This document shows, one piece after another, positions 9,256 through 17,908 of a stretch of 50,599 nt of DNA. The stretch comes from Bacteroidales bacterium (GTDB taxonomy: Bacteria > Bacteroidota > Bacteroidia > Bacteroidales > Paludibacteraceae). How positions within the stretch are numbered: the stretch's first letter is position 1; the number at the start of each line of letters is the position of its first letter. The notes under the pieces are model-generated. The model had not been told where the DNA came from, did no database searches, and worked only from the letters and a program-made list of their open reading frames with translations. The translations under genes and the position numbers were made by a program. The stretch spans positions 1-50,599 of the forward strand of contig CAAGHA010000046.1 of the NCBI GenBank assembly GCA_900769555.1. The letters are read 5' to 3'.

Positions 9256-10212
9256 TTAATAGACTCGCTTTGCCACTTCACAAACACTTTTCACTCCATT
9301 TATAGAATAAAAATGAATACTCGGAACACCTTTAGCCATCAAATCCAAAGCCTGTTGTGAACACCATTCAACTCCGACAATTCTCGCCTCTTCATCTGTT
9401 TGACATTTTCTCAATTCATTTGCCAAAGCCTCCGGAATATCCAAATGAAATGTCTTAGGAATCAACGTCAACTGTCTGAGTGATGTAATCGGTTTAATAC
9501 CCGGAATGATAGGTACATCGATTCCTGCAGCACGACATCTCTTCACAAAATCAAAATATTTTTCATTGTCGAAAAACATTTGCGTAACAACATAATCTGC
9601 TCCATTATCGATTTTACGTTTCAACCAATAAATATCAGAATCCAAATTAGGTGCTTCTTCATGCTTTTCAGGATATCCTGCTACACCATAAGTAAACTTA
9701 TTCTGTTTCTCCTGACGTTGCTTTGTTCCGTCTACAAAATACCCTTCATTAAAACGATTAATCTGATGCTGAAGTTCAATTGCATGAGAATATCCGTCTA
9801 CAGATGGTACAAATGTAGAATCATGCTTTGCCTTATCTCCTCGCAATAATAATAAGTCATGAATCCCTAAAAAATCCAAATCGATTAAAACATATTCTGT
9901 CTCTTCCTTCGAAAAACCGCTACATAAAATATGAGGCACAACATCTATCCCGTACCTGTTTTTAATTGCAGCCGCAATAGCAACAGTACCCGGACGTTGG
10001 CGCTCTACCACACACTGAAACAAACCATTTTCTTGAGTTTTATAGGTTATCTGACTCCTATGTGTTGTAATGTTAATATACTGAGGATCAAACTCTCTTA
10101 GTAAATCAATTGTAGAATAAACAGATTCGATACCATTTCCCTTAAGAGGGGGTAAAATTTCAAATGAAAAAGCAGTCTTTTTTCGATTTAATATTAAGTC
10201 TTTTACACTCAT
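9256..10212 (-). CDS. metF: Methylenetetrahydrofolate reductase
   Basis: Reduces 5,10-methylene-THF to 5-methyl-THF for methionine synthesis, using FAD. At 318 aa it has the bacterial MetF length. The N-terminal FEILPP (catalytic Glu about residue 18), the flavin-binding LLLRGDKAKHDS region, and the substrate-site segment DYVVTQMFFDNEKYFDFV are present. The C-terminus keeps IHFYSINGVKS (family HFYTLN). The start codon overlaps the ftsE stop by 4 bp (ATGA), so translation is coupled. Confidence 0.95.
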   Translation of the reverse strand: MSVKDLILNRKKTAFSFEILPPLKGNGIESVYSTIDLLREFDPQYINITTHRSQITYKTQENGLFQCVVERQRPGTVAIAAAIKNRYGIDVVPHILCSGFSKEETEYVLIDLDFLGIHDLLLLRGDKAKHDSTFVPSVDGYSHAIELQHQINRFNEGYFVDGTKQRQEKQNKFTYGVAGYPEKHEEAPNLDSDIYWLKRKIDNGADYVVTQMFFDNEKYFDFVKRCRAAGIDVPIIPGIKPITSLRQLTLIPKTFHLDIPEALANELRKCQTDEEARIVGVEWCSQQALDLMAKGVPSIHFYSINGVKSVCEVAKRVY

Positions 10213-10874
10213 ATATTCTCTATTAATTTACCATTTTCGCAGGTAACAATTCTTCCTTTAATATTTTCTGTCCACTTCAAATTATGGGTCGTCATAATCA
10301 CCGCTGTCCCTTCTGATGAAATTTTTGTAAACAATTCCATCAAATCCTCACCGGTTTTAGGATCCAAATTTCCTGTTGGTTCATCTGCCAATAAAATCTT
10401 AGGACGATTTAACAAAGCCCGGGCAATAACGATACGTTGTTGTTCTCCTCCCGATAACTCATGAGGCATTCGATATCCTTTATTGGACATTCCTACATAC
10501 TTTAAAACCTCTGCAATTCTATTTTTCACCTCCTCTTTTGTTCGTTTACCGGTAGCTTTTAAGACAAACTCTAAATTTGATTCAACATCCCGATCCATCA
10601 ATAACTGAAAATCTTGAAAAACAACTCCAAGACATCTTCGCAAATAAGGTATTTGTTTCTTCTTGATCGATGTTAAATCATAATCCAACACCCTAGCATA
10701 CCCCTCTTCAATCGGAGCCTCACAATACAAAGATTTTAAGAAAGTACTCTTACCACTTCCAACACGACCTAGAAGAAAAACAAAATCTTTTTCCTCAACT
10801 GTAATATTTACATTCTTCAATATCGTCTGTTCTTGACGTGTTATTCGAACATCTTTGTATTCAATTAATGCCAT
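10209..10874 (-). CDS. ftsE: FtsE-like ABC transporter ATPase
   Basis: ATP-binding subunit that with FtsX activates septal peptidoglycan hydrolases during division. It contains Walker A LLGRVGSGKST, Q-loop VFQDFQLL, signature LSGGEQQR, Walker B ILLADEPTGNLD and H-loop TTHN. I use the ATG at 10874 (MALIEYKDV, 221 aa), because the longer reading adds 15 residues that overlap hisI and look unlike the family. FtsX is not adjacent, as is common in Bacteroidota where ftsX lies elsewhere. It might belong to another MacB/LolD-type transporter; the 'VFQDFQLL' region and the lone-ATPase context favour FtsE. Confidence 0.8.
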   Translation of the reverse strand: MALIEYKDVRITRQEQTILKNVNITVEEKDFVFLLGRVGSGKSTFLKSLYCEAPIEEGYARVLDYDLTSIKKKQIPYLRRCLGVVFQDFQLLMDRDVESNLEFVLKATGKRTKEEVKNRIAEVLKYVGMSNKGYRMPHELSGGEQQRIVIARALLNRPKILLADEPTGNLDPKTGEDLMELFTKISSEGTAVIMTTHNLKWTENIKGRIVTCENGKLIENI

Positions 10875-10894
10875 GTATAATAATAAATAATTAT

Positions 10895-11206
10895 TTAAAC
10901 ATTCTCTTCCCCCCAACAAGTGTCAGTACCGGTATGACAAACAGGACCTACAGGATTTACCTTTATAAGTAATGTATCGTGGTCACAATCTTCCAAAACC
11001 GAGACTACATTCAAGAAATTCCCACTCGTCTCCCCCTTTGTCCACAATCTATTTTTAGTACGGCTATAAAAAGTAACCTTACCTGTTGACATTGTTTGCT
11101 CAAAAGCCTCTTTATTCATAAATCCAAGCATAAGAACAACACGAGTCTCTGCATCTTGAATTATCGCCGGAACAAGTCCGTCCATTTTGTCAAAATCTAA
11201 ATTCAT
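10895..11206 (-). CDS. hisI: Phosphoribosyl-AMP cyclohydrolase, HisI domain only
   Basis: Opens the purine ring of PR-AMP in histidine biosynthesis. At 103 aa it covers only the cyclohydrolase domain: LGFMNKEAFEQT, TFYSRTKNRLWTKGETSG, the zinc/magnesium site CDHDTLL and the terminal HTGTDTCWGEENV. Bacteroidota usually carry a fused hisIE of about 200 aa in which this last motif continues into the PR-ATP pyrophosphohydrolase domain. Here a stop comes right at that junction and the next gene begins 20 bp later, so no hisE remnant is left. It lies 32 bp downstream of hisA. Confidence 0.9.
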   Translation of the reverse strand: MNLDFDKMDGLVPAIIQDAETRVVLMLGFMNKEAFEQTMSTGKVTFYSRTKNRLWTKGETSGNFLNVVSVLEDCDHDTLLIKVNPVGPVCHTGTDTCWGEENV

Positions 11207-11238
11207 CTTTCTAATTTATAGTGCGAATTTACAAAAAC

Positions 11239-11961
11239 TTATGATAAAAAGGAACTTAAATCTTTTAATTTAATTTTTCCTTCATAAATAGCCTTACCGG
11301 TAATTACAGCCGGAACTTTACTCATCTCTAATTGTTCAATATCAGACATAGAACTCACACCACCGCTGGCAATTAAATATAAATCTGGGAATTCCGTTAA
11401 AATTTCTTTATACAAATCTATAGATGGACCAGCCAACATACCATCTTTACTAATATCTGTACAAATAATTTTATTTATCCCATCTTGTTTATACCTCTCG
11501 ACAAACGGTATCAAGTCTAAGTCTGTTGTTTCCAACCAACCTCCAACTGCAATTTTTTTATCTTTTACGTCCGCACCTAAAATGATTCGATCCGACCCAA
11601 ACTTCTCTATCCAAGACAAAAAAGTCTCTTTGTCTCTCACTGCAACACTTCCCCCGGTAACCATTTTTGCACCACACTCAAAGGCTATACGTAAATCTTC
11701 ATCACTCTTTAATCCACCTCCAAAATCGATTGTCAATGATGTTCCATTTGCAATACGCTCCAACACCTTATAATTTACAATATGATGCGCTTTAGCTCCA
11801 TCTAAATCCACCAAATGCAAACGTTTGATACCGACAGATTCAAACATTTTTGCCACCTCTAAAGGATTTTCATTATAAACCTTTTTTTTGTCATAATCAC
11901 CTTGAGACAATCGTACACACTTGCCCTCTATTATATCTATTGCCGGAATAATTTCAATCAT
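11239..11961 (-). CDS. hisA: ProFAR isomerase (HisA)
   Basis: The TIM-barrel Amadori-type isomerase of histidine biosynthesis. At 240 aa it is full length. The catalytic Asp lies in IIPAIDIIEGKCVRL (about residue 8) and the second acid in ICTDISKDGML. The two phosphate-binding loops TIDFGGGLKSD and ASGGVSSMSD/VITGKAIYEG are in place. The start overlaps the end of the upstream MauE/thioredoxin gene by 4 bp. In related genomes hisA is normally followed by hisF; here hisI follows directly. Confidence 0.95.
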   Translation of the reverse strand: MIEIIPAIDIIEGKCVRLSQGDYDKKKVYNENPLEVAKMFESVGIKRLHLVDLDGAKAHHIVNYKVLERIANGTSLTIDFGGGLKSDEDLRIAFECGAKMVTGGSVAVRDKETFLSWIEKFGSDRIILGADVKDKKIAVGGWLETTDLDLIPFVERYKQDGINKIICTDISKDGMLAGPSIDLYKEILTEFPDLYLIASGGVSSMSDIEQLEMSKVPAVITGKAIYEGKIKLKDLSSFLS

Positions 11962-12896
11962 TTCTTATTATTTATAAAATTAATTAAAAGTTCTTCGTTA
12001 TACGTAGAATTATTCATTTTCCCAACAACCACACCATCACGTAATAACAATATCAAAGGCATCTTACCGGATGTGATATCCAACAAAGTAATCGGATGGA
12101 TAATTTGATATGGTAGAGGTGCCACTTGATTCTCTTCAAAAAATGCAGGTATATCTTCTTCCTTTCCCCACACATACAAATGAATCTTATCAGATGGATA
12201 AGGATAACTCTTCAATAAAATATCCAGACGTTTTGCCGCTAACTTGCAATATTTACATTTCGTACTAAGAAAAAAGACCAAATCATCCCCCTCTGAAAGT
12301 CCATCCGATAAAGAATCTTGTTCCATAAAAATTGCAAATTTATCAGAATTAAAAGGAGTCTCTCTCAACGTTCCGAATGGATACGGAGGAAAAATAAAAA
12401 ATGACAAAACCGATGCAATAAGTAAAGAAACAATAAAAATCCTCTTATTAAACGAAAAAATAAAATTCCTACTTTGAATTGCAAATACGAAAAGAACTAT
12501 CAAAAAAACATTCTTGAGGATGGACTCTTTCGGAGAAAATTCAACCGATTCACCCAAACAGTGACAGTTCCCATCAACCCCATTAAAAATCAATACAACA
12601 AGAAAAAGAGTAAAACCACACAGTATCAAACCGCACAAATAATCAACCCATTTATTTCGAATCGACAATAAATAAACAATACCGATAAAATATTCAGTCA
12701 ACAAAACCAAACGAGCTGCATAACAAGAAAGAGCATAATCAAATAATTCAAACCCATAAATATAAAGTTCAAACGCATCAATAGAAGCCAACTTTAACGA
12801 TGCTGATAAAATAAATAAAACTCCAAGAAGGACTCTGCAAGCAATACAAAGTCCCTCTTTTACAGTTAACTCTTTCAATTTTGATAGTGATAACAT
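11958..12896 (-). CDS. MauE/DoxX-like membrane protein fused to a thioredoxin-like domain
   Basis: A 312-aa protein. The first about 170 residues form a four/five-helix membrane domain of the MauE/DoxX type (LLGVLFILSASLKLASIDAFELYIYGFEL..., then NCHCLGESVEF), followed by another helix (IFIVSLLIASVLSFFIFPP). The C-terminal 120 residues resemble a thioredoxin fold with an active-site CxxC in STKCKYCKLAAKR. The likely role is membrane-linked thiol redox work (disulfide delivery or maturation), inferred from the combination of a MauE-type domain, a CHC pair in the loop and a CxxC domain. It is translationally coupled to hisA, although no functional link to histidine synthesis is known. Confidence 0.75.
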   Translation of the reverse strand: MLSLSKLKELTVKEGLCIACRVLLGVLFILSASLKLASIDAFELYIYGFELFDYALSCYAARLVLLTEYFIGIVYLLSIRNKWVDYLCGLILCGFTLFLVVLIFNGVDGNCHCLGESVEFSPKESILKNVFLIVLFVFAIQSRNFIFSFNKRIFIVSLLIASVLSFFIFPPYPFGTLRETPFNSDKFAIFMEQDSLSDGLSEGDDLVFFLSTKCKYCKLAAKRLDILLKSYPYPSDKIHLYVWGKEEDIPAFFEENQVAPLPYQIIHPITLLDITSGKMPLILLLRDGVVVGKMNNSTYNEELLINFINNKK

Positions 12897-12952
12897 ACTA
12901 TTATTACATCATTAATCTTTTATGGCAAATTCACCTATATAAAGATGAATTT

Positions 12953-15571
12953 TTACGCAAATAAAGCCATCAACTTATCCAATGCAACATTCAAACCATC
13001 ATAATTCTTTCCTCCTGCTTGCGCAAAAAACGGTTGACCACCACCGCCACCTTGAATCTCTCTTGCGGCATCTCTTACAATTTGAGTTGCATTCATACCC
13101 TTCGCTACCAAATCATCAGAGAGTAAAACAGTTAGAGAAGGCTTTTTGTCCTGAGAATAAGTTGCACCCAACACCGCTAATGATTCAGTTGTAACATTTT
13201 TAATCTGGAACGCAACCGATTTTACCATATCAGCAGAAAATTCTCCTTTAATAACAATCAACTTCACACCATTAACAGTCTTAGCCTGACTAATCAACAA
13301 ATCTCTCATGCTAATGATTTTCTCTTGGTAATATTGCTCAACCTGCTTTTTCAAATCTACATTTTCCTCGATAGTTTTCTTTACCGATTGAAGTAGATTA
13401 GGTGTATTATTGAAGAAATTTTTCATATCCTTCAATAAATCCTCCTTCATATACAAAATTTCATCTGCTTTAGCAGCTGAAACAGCTTCAATACGACGAA
13501 TACCTGCAGCAACAGAAGACTCTGAAAGAATTCTAATCGAACCAATCTCTCCTGTAGCCTGAACATGAGTACCACCACATAGCTCCATTGACGGACCATA
13601 TTGAATAACACGAACAGTGTCACCATATTTCTCACCAAACAAAGCCATCGCCCCCATTGACTTAGCCTCTTCAATTGGAATTTCACGATACTCTGTCAAT
13701 GGAATATTCTTACGAACCATTGCATTCGCTAAACGTTCCACCTCTCTCAACTCATCGTCCGTAACCTTTTGAAAGTGCGAGAAATCAAAACGCAATACCA
13801 TAGAAGAAACCATAGAACCCTTTTGCTCTACATGAGTACCCAAAACTGATCGCAATGCATAATCCAAAATATGAGTTGCAGTGTGGTTACATGCGGTTTG
13901 TATTCTCTTATCTTTATCAACTACCGCATAAAATGTAGATGAAACATCCCCCGGCAACGATTTCATTAAGTGAATACTCAAATTATTCTCTTTCTTAGTA
14001 TCAAGAATTTCATAACGAACACCATTCGCTTCCAGGTAACCGGAATCACCCATTTGACCACCCATTTCTGCATAGAAAGGAGATTTATCCAAAACAACTT
14101 GATACAACTCTTGGTTCTTTTGTTTCACCTTACGATAACGAAGAATCTCAACATCAGACTCAAGGAAGTCATAACCTATAAATTGAGGTTCACCCTCTTT
14201 TAAGACGACCCAATCACCAGTTTCTACAGCAGCAGCATTGCGAGCACGCTCTTTTTGAGCAGCCATAGCAGCATCAAACTCTGCGATATTTAAAGTCAAA
14301 TTATTTTCACGTAAAATCAACTCCGTCAAATCCAAAGGAAAACCAAAAGTATCATACAATGTAAATCCATCTTTTCCTGAAATTTCACTTTTCCCGGCTG
14401 CCTTTGTATCCTCCATAATCTTATCCAAAAGACGAATTCCGGTTTCCAACGTCCTCAAGAACGACTCTTCCTCCTCTTTAATCACCTTTTCAACCAAAGT
14501 TTTTTGAGCCTCCAACTCTGGATAAGCATCCCCCATTGAATCAATCAAAGCCGGAATTAACTTATACATGAAGGCATTACGTTGATTAAGGAAAGTGTAA
14601 CCATATCTAACAGCACGTCTAAGAATACGACGAATAACATATCCAGCTTTTGCATTAGACGGCAACTGACCATCCGTAATTGAAAATGCAATGGTTCTGA
14701 TATGATCTGCAACAACACGCATAGCAATATCGCCTTCCGCAGAATCACCATAAGCACAACCACAAATTCTACCTATCTCCTTTATAATAGGTTGAAAAAC
14801 ATCTGTATCATAATTAGATTTCTTACCTTGAATTGCCATACAAAGTCTTTCAAATCCCATACCGGTATCAACATGTTTAGCAGGTAAAGCCTCCAATGAT
14901 CCATCTGCTTTACGATTAAATTGCATAAACACATTATTCCAAATTTCGATAACCTGAGGATGGTCTTTATTTACCAATTCAACACCTGGAACCTTTGCAC
15001 GCTCATCATCATCACGAAGATCTATATGAATTTCAGAACATGGACCACACGGACCGGTATCACCCATCTCCCAAAAATTATCTTTTTTACTTCCATCTAT
15101 AATTCTATCCTTAGGTAAAAATTTAGCCCAAAAAGTGGCAGCCTCATCGTCACGAGACAATCCATCCTCATCGCTACCCTCAAAAACAGTAGCATACAAT
15201 CTATTAGGATCAATTTTTAATACATCCACTAAATATTCCCAAGCCCAAGTAATTGCCTCCTCCTTGAAATAATCTCCGAAAGACCAATTACCAAGCATTT
15301 CAAACATTGTATGATGATATGTATCTAAGCCCACCTCTTCCAAATCATTATGCTTACCACTAACACGTAAACACTTTTGAGAGTCGGCGACACGAGGATA
15401 CTTACGAGGTGTATTACCAAGGAATATATCCTTAAACTGATTCATGCCCGCATTGGTAAACATCAACGTCGGGTCATTCTTTACTACCATTGGAGCGGAA
15501 GGAACTATCACATGCTCCTTCGACGCAAAAAAATCGGTAAACGATTTTCTAATTTCTTTTGCTGTTAACAT
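12953..15571 (-). CDS. alaS: Alanyl-tRNA synthetase
   Basis: Charges tRNA(Ala). At 872 aa it is full length, with an N-terminal class II catalytic core (LMFTNAGMNQFKDIFLG, TYHHTMFEMLGNWSFGDYFK), a tRNA recognition domain (GYVIRRILRRAVRYG), an editing domain with both zinc half-sites (NHTATHIL and CGGTHV), and a glycine-rich C-terminal C-Ala domain (REIQGGGGGQPFFAQAGG). Nothing is missing. It is transcribed away from the M23 peptidase gene from its own promoter (TATTTTTG, minus strand, 15594-15601). Confidence 0.97.
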   Translation of the reverse strand: MLTAKEIRKSFTDFFASKEHVIVPSAPMVVKNDPTLMFTNAGMNQFKDIFLGNTPRKYPRVADSQKCLRVSGKHNDLEEVGLDTYHHTMFEMLGNWSFGDYFKEEAITWAWEYLVDVLKIDPNRLYATVFEGSDEDGLSRDDEAATFWAKFLPKDRIIDGSKKDNFWEMGDTGPCGPCSEIHIDLRDDDERAKVPGVELVNKDHPQVIEIWNNVFMQFNRKADGSLEALPAKHVDTGMGFERLCMAIQGKKSNYDTDVFQPIIKEIGRICGCAYGDSAEGDIAMRVVADHIRTIAFSITDGQLPSNAKAGYVIRRILRRAVRYGYTFLNQRNAFMYKLIPALIDSMGDAYPELEAQKTLVEKVIKEEEESFLRTLETGIRLLDKIMEDTKAAGKSEISGKDGFTLYDTFGFPLDLTELILRENNLTLNIAEFDAAMAAQKERARNAAAVETGDWVVLKEGEPQFIGYDFLESDVEILRYRKVKQKNQELYQVVLDKSPFYAEMGGQMGDSGYLEANGVRYEILDTKKENNLSIHLMKSLPGDVSSTFYAVVDKDKRIQTACNHTATHILDYALRSVLGTHVEQKGSMVSSMVLRFDFSHFQKVTDDELREVERLANAMVRKNIPLTEYREIPIEEAKSMGAMALFGEKYGDTVRVIQYGPSMELCGGTHVQATGEIGSIRILSESSVAAGIRRIEAVSAAKADEILYMKEDLLKDMKNFFNNTPNLLQSVKKTIEENVDLKKQVEQYYQEKIISMRDLLISQAKTVNGVKLIVIKGEFSADMVKSVAFQIKNVTTESLAVLGATYSQDKKPSLTVLLSDDLVAKGMNATQIVRDAAREIQGGGGGQPFFAQAGGKNYDGLNVALDKLMALFA

Positions 15572-15593
15572 CTTTTCTTAATTGTTCTTCGTG

Positions 15594-15601
15594 CAAAAAT
15601 A
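15594..15601 (-). promoter_or_regulatory. Probable alaS -7 promoter element
   Basis: On the minus strand TATTTTTG (TAnnTTTG) lies 23 bp upstream of the alaS ATG, in the divergent region with the M23 gene. A clear -33 TTTG is not seen, so only the -7 element is called. Confidence 0.4.
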
Positions 15602-15633
15602 GTATTTTATTAGCAGTTTTCCATAAAAAAAAC

Positions 15634-15641
15634 TATCTTTG
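15634..15641 (+). promoter_or_regulatory. Probable -7 promoter element of the M23-merR-TRIC operon
   Basis: TATCTTTG matches the TAnnTTTG consensus exactly and lies 43 bp upstream of the M23 gene ATG. The -33 box is weak. Confidence 0.5.
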
Positions 15642-15683
15642 TGAAGTTTTTTCGTAATTATTCCTATTTTTATTCAGGTATTT

Positions 15684-16655
15684 ATGTCAAAAGCGAAATT
15701 TCAATTTAATCCAAAGACCCTATCTTTTGAACGGATAGACAATACAATAAGACATAAATTAAGCAATTTTATGTCTCACATTTTCAGTGGGTTACTAATA
15801 GGATTAGCCTTTTTTATCCTATTTGCAATGTTTATTGAATCTCCTCAAGAGAAAAAATTAAAAAGTGAAAACGAACAGTTAGAAACACAATATAAACTTT
15901 TAAATTCTCAGTTGGATGAGATTCAGGAAGTATTAACCGATATACAACTTAGAGACGACCAAATGTATCGTGTTACACTTCAGGCTGAACCCATTCATAG
16001 TAAAATCCGACGAGGCAATTATCAATCTGGAAAATATAAAAAACTAACCGATCAGACCAATACAGAAATTGCAGCCAATACAACACAAAAAATTGATGAA
16101 ATCAGACGCCAAATTTACATTCAATCAGTCTCTTTTGATGAAGTTGTAAATATGGTAAAAAACAAAGAAGAGATGCTGATGTGCATCCCTGCTATACAGC
16201 CGGTAATGAATAAAGATTTACGACGTATGGCTTCTGGATATGGAATGCGAATCGACCCGATTTACAAAACCCCTAAGTTTCATGCCGGCATGGACTTTTC
16301 AGGAGACACAGGTACTGAGATATTTGCCACTGGAGATGGTGTTATTGATTTTCAGGGATGGCAACAAGGGTATGGAAACACTGTGATTATCAATCATGGA
16401 TATGGATATAAAACATTGTATGCTCACTTGAATGGGTTTGTAAAAAAACAACGCGTAGGAAAAAAAGTCAAACGTGGAGATGTAATTGCATATATGGGAA
16501 ATACCGGGAAATCCACCGGACCACACCTACATTATGAAGTTCATTACAGAGGTAAAGTGACAGACCCTCGCAACTACTACTATATGGACTTATCTCCGGA
16601 ACAGTATGACGAAATGATTCAAATTACTTCTAATAGCGGTCAGGTTTTTGACTAA
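15684..16655 (+). CDS. M23-family peptidoglycan endopeptidase
   Basis: A 323-aa envelope protein: a cytoplasmic N-terminus of about 30 residues, a transmembrane anchor (FSGLLIGLAFFILFAMFIES), a coiled-coil periplasmic stalk (about 55-130), and a C-terminal LytM/M23 domain. The zinc ligands and catalytic histidines are all visible: HAGMDF (HxxxD), TLYAHL and PHLHYEV (HxH). It is therefore an active endopeptidase rather than an EnvC-like inactive activator. The architecture matches the Bacteroidota M23 protein commonly found next to alaS. It leads a three-gene operon with merR 9 bp downstream. Confidence 0.9.
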   Translation: MSKAKFQFNPKTLSFERIDNTIRHKLSNFMSHIFSGLLIGLAFFILFAMFIESPQEKKLKSENEQLETQYKLLNSQLDEIQEVLTDIQLRDDQMYRVTLQAEPIHSKIRRGNYQSGKYKKLTDQTNTEIAANTTQKIDEIRRQIYIQSVSFDEVVNMVKNKEEMLMCIPAIQPVMNKDLRRMASGYGMRIDPIYKTPKFHAGMDFSGDTGTEIFATGDGVIDFQGWQQGYGNTVIINHGYGYKTLYAHLNGFVKKQRVGKKVKRGDVIAYMGNTGKSTGPHLHYEVHYRGKVTDPRNYYYMDLSPEQYDEMIQITSNSGQVFD

Positions 16656-16664
16656 AACGAGGCA

Positions 16665-17036
16665 ATGGGAAACAAATTGTACTATACAATCAAAGAGGTT
16701 TCTGAAATGTTGGAAATAGAACAATCAACACTTCGTTTTTGGGAGAAAAATTTCCCTCAGATTGTTCCGCAAAGAAGCATGGGAAATCATCGTATGTACA
16801 CTCTTAATGAGATTGAGCAAGTTAAGGTTATCAACTATCTACTCAAAGAGAAGAAGATGAAAATAGAGGGTGCACAAACCATTCTGAAAAAAGATTATGA
16901 TAAAATCAGAAAAGAGCAAATTATCAGTGATAAACTGAAGTGTGTAAAAAAAGAGATTGTTCAACTTCGAAAAGAGTTTATGAAACTCTCTAAAGAATCA
17001 GAATTACCTGACAATATTCAAAAAGAAATAGATTGA
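16665..17036 (+). CDS. MerR-family transcriptional regulator (short form)
   Basis: At 123 aa it contains an N-terminal winged helix-turn-helix (YYTIKEVSEMLEIEQSTLRFWEKNFP, then PQRSMGNHRMYT) followed by a basic coiled coil that would dimerise it. There is no C-terminal effector-binding domain and no cysteine set for metals, so it may act constitutively or with another partner. It follows the M23 gene by 9 bp and its stop overlaps the start of the TRIC gene. Confidence 0.85.
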   Translation: MGNKLYYTIKEVSEMLEIEQSTLRFWEKNFPQIVPQRSMGNHRMYTLNEIEQVKVINYLLKEKKMKIEGAQTILKKDYDKIRKEQIISDKLKCVKKEIVQLRKEFMKLSKESELPDNIQKEID

Positions 17037-17659
17037 TTACATTTACAGACATATTGGAATATATAGGAACGTTTGCTTTTGCAATAAGTGGAATCCGAAT
17101 GGCTGCAAACAAACAATTTGATTTGTTCGGCGCCTATATTGTCGGGTTAGTAACAGCTATTGGAGGCGGAACTATTCGTGATTTATGTTTGGGAGTAACT
17201 CCCTTTTGGATGTTAAATGCCAGTTATTTAATATGGTCGGGGGTAGCATTGCTATTCGTTATATTTTTCAGAGTTCATCTATTTAGATTTAACAATACTT
17301 TTTTTATTTTCGACACTATTGGCTTAGCTCTTTTTACAGTTGTAGGAATCGAAAAAACTTTAGCGATGGGATTCGATAACTGGGTAGCCATTGTAATGGG
17401 GATGATTACCGGTGCCGCAGGAGGTGTATTTAGAGATATATTTATCAATCAAATTCCATTAATCTTCAGGAAAGACATCTATGCAATCGCCTGTATAATC
17501 GGAGGAATTGTCTATTTCACTTGTTCTTATTTTGAAGTGGAAAACGAAGTTGCTCAAATTACATGCGCAATAAGTGTTGCTTTAACTCGTATTATAGCCA
17601 TTAAATTTGGTATTGCTTTACCAAAAATCAAACCTGAAGAAGATCGTACAAAAATTTAG
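17033..17659 (+). CDS. TRIC-type trimeric cation channel (YadS/YicG-like)
   Basis: A 208-aa integral membrane protein with seven predicted helices arranged as two repeats, each with the family glycine signature: AIGGGTIRDLCLG (about residue 45) and GAAGGVFRDIFI (about residue 130). This matches the UPF0126/TRIC family of homotrimeric cation channels. The start is a TTG overlapping the merR stop (TTGA). No ATG occurs before about residue 23, so the TTG start is forced by the conserved N-terminus. Confidence 0.85.
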   Translation: MITFTDILEYIGTFAFAISGIRMAANKQFDLFGAYIVGLVTAIGGGTIRDLCLGVTPFWMLNASYLIWSGVALLFVIFFRVHLFRFNNTFFIFDTIGLALFTVVGIEKTLAMGFDNWVAIVMGMITGAAGGVFRDIFINQIPLIFRKDIYAIACIIGGIVYFTCSYFEVENEVAQITCAISVALTRIIAIKFGIALPKIKPEEDRTKI

Positions 17660-17872
17660 AAATAATGTATCTGTATAAAGGTGATACGTACTTGAATGGC
17701 AATTCTGAAGATACGAGATATTCTATACAAAATATCTAATAAAAAAGTAATATCTTACCAACTTAAAGAAAAAAATCAACTAACAATCATTATAAATGCA
17801 AAGCAAACAAAAATTATTATACTATTTTACAATATTGTAATCAAAAATATTTTAGAAATTAAAAACTTTACT

Positions 17873-17880
17873 TATCTTTA
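17873..17880 (+). promoter_or_regulatory. Possible -7 promoter element
   Basis: TATCTTTA lies 28 bp upstream of the ATG at 17909, one base off TAnnTTTG. A GGA-containing stretch (aaaaaagga) lies 6 bp upstream of that ATG and supports it over the TTG two codons earlier. Confidence 0.35.
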
Positions 17881-17908
17881 CAACGTTTAACATAAAAAAG
17901 GATTGACA

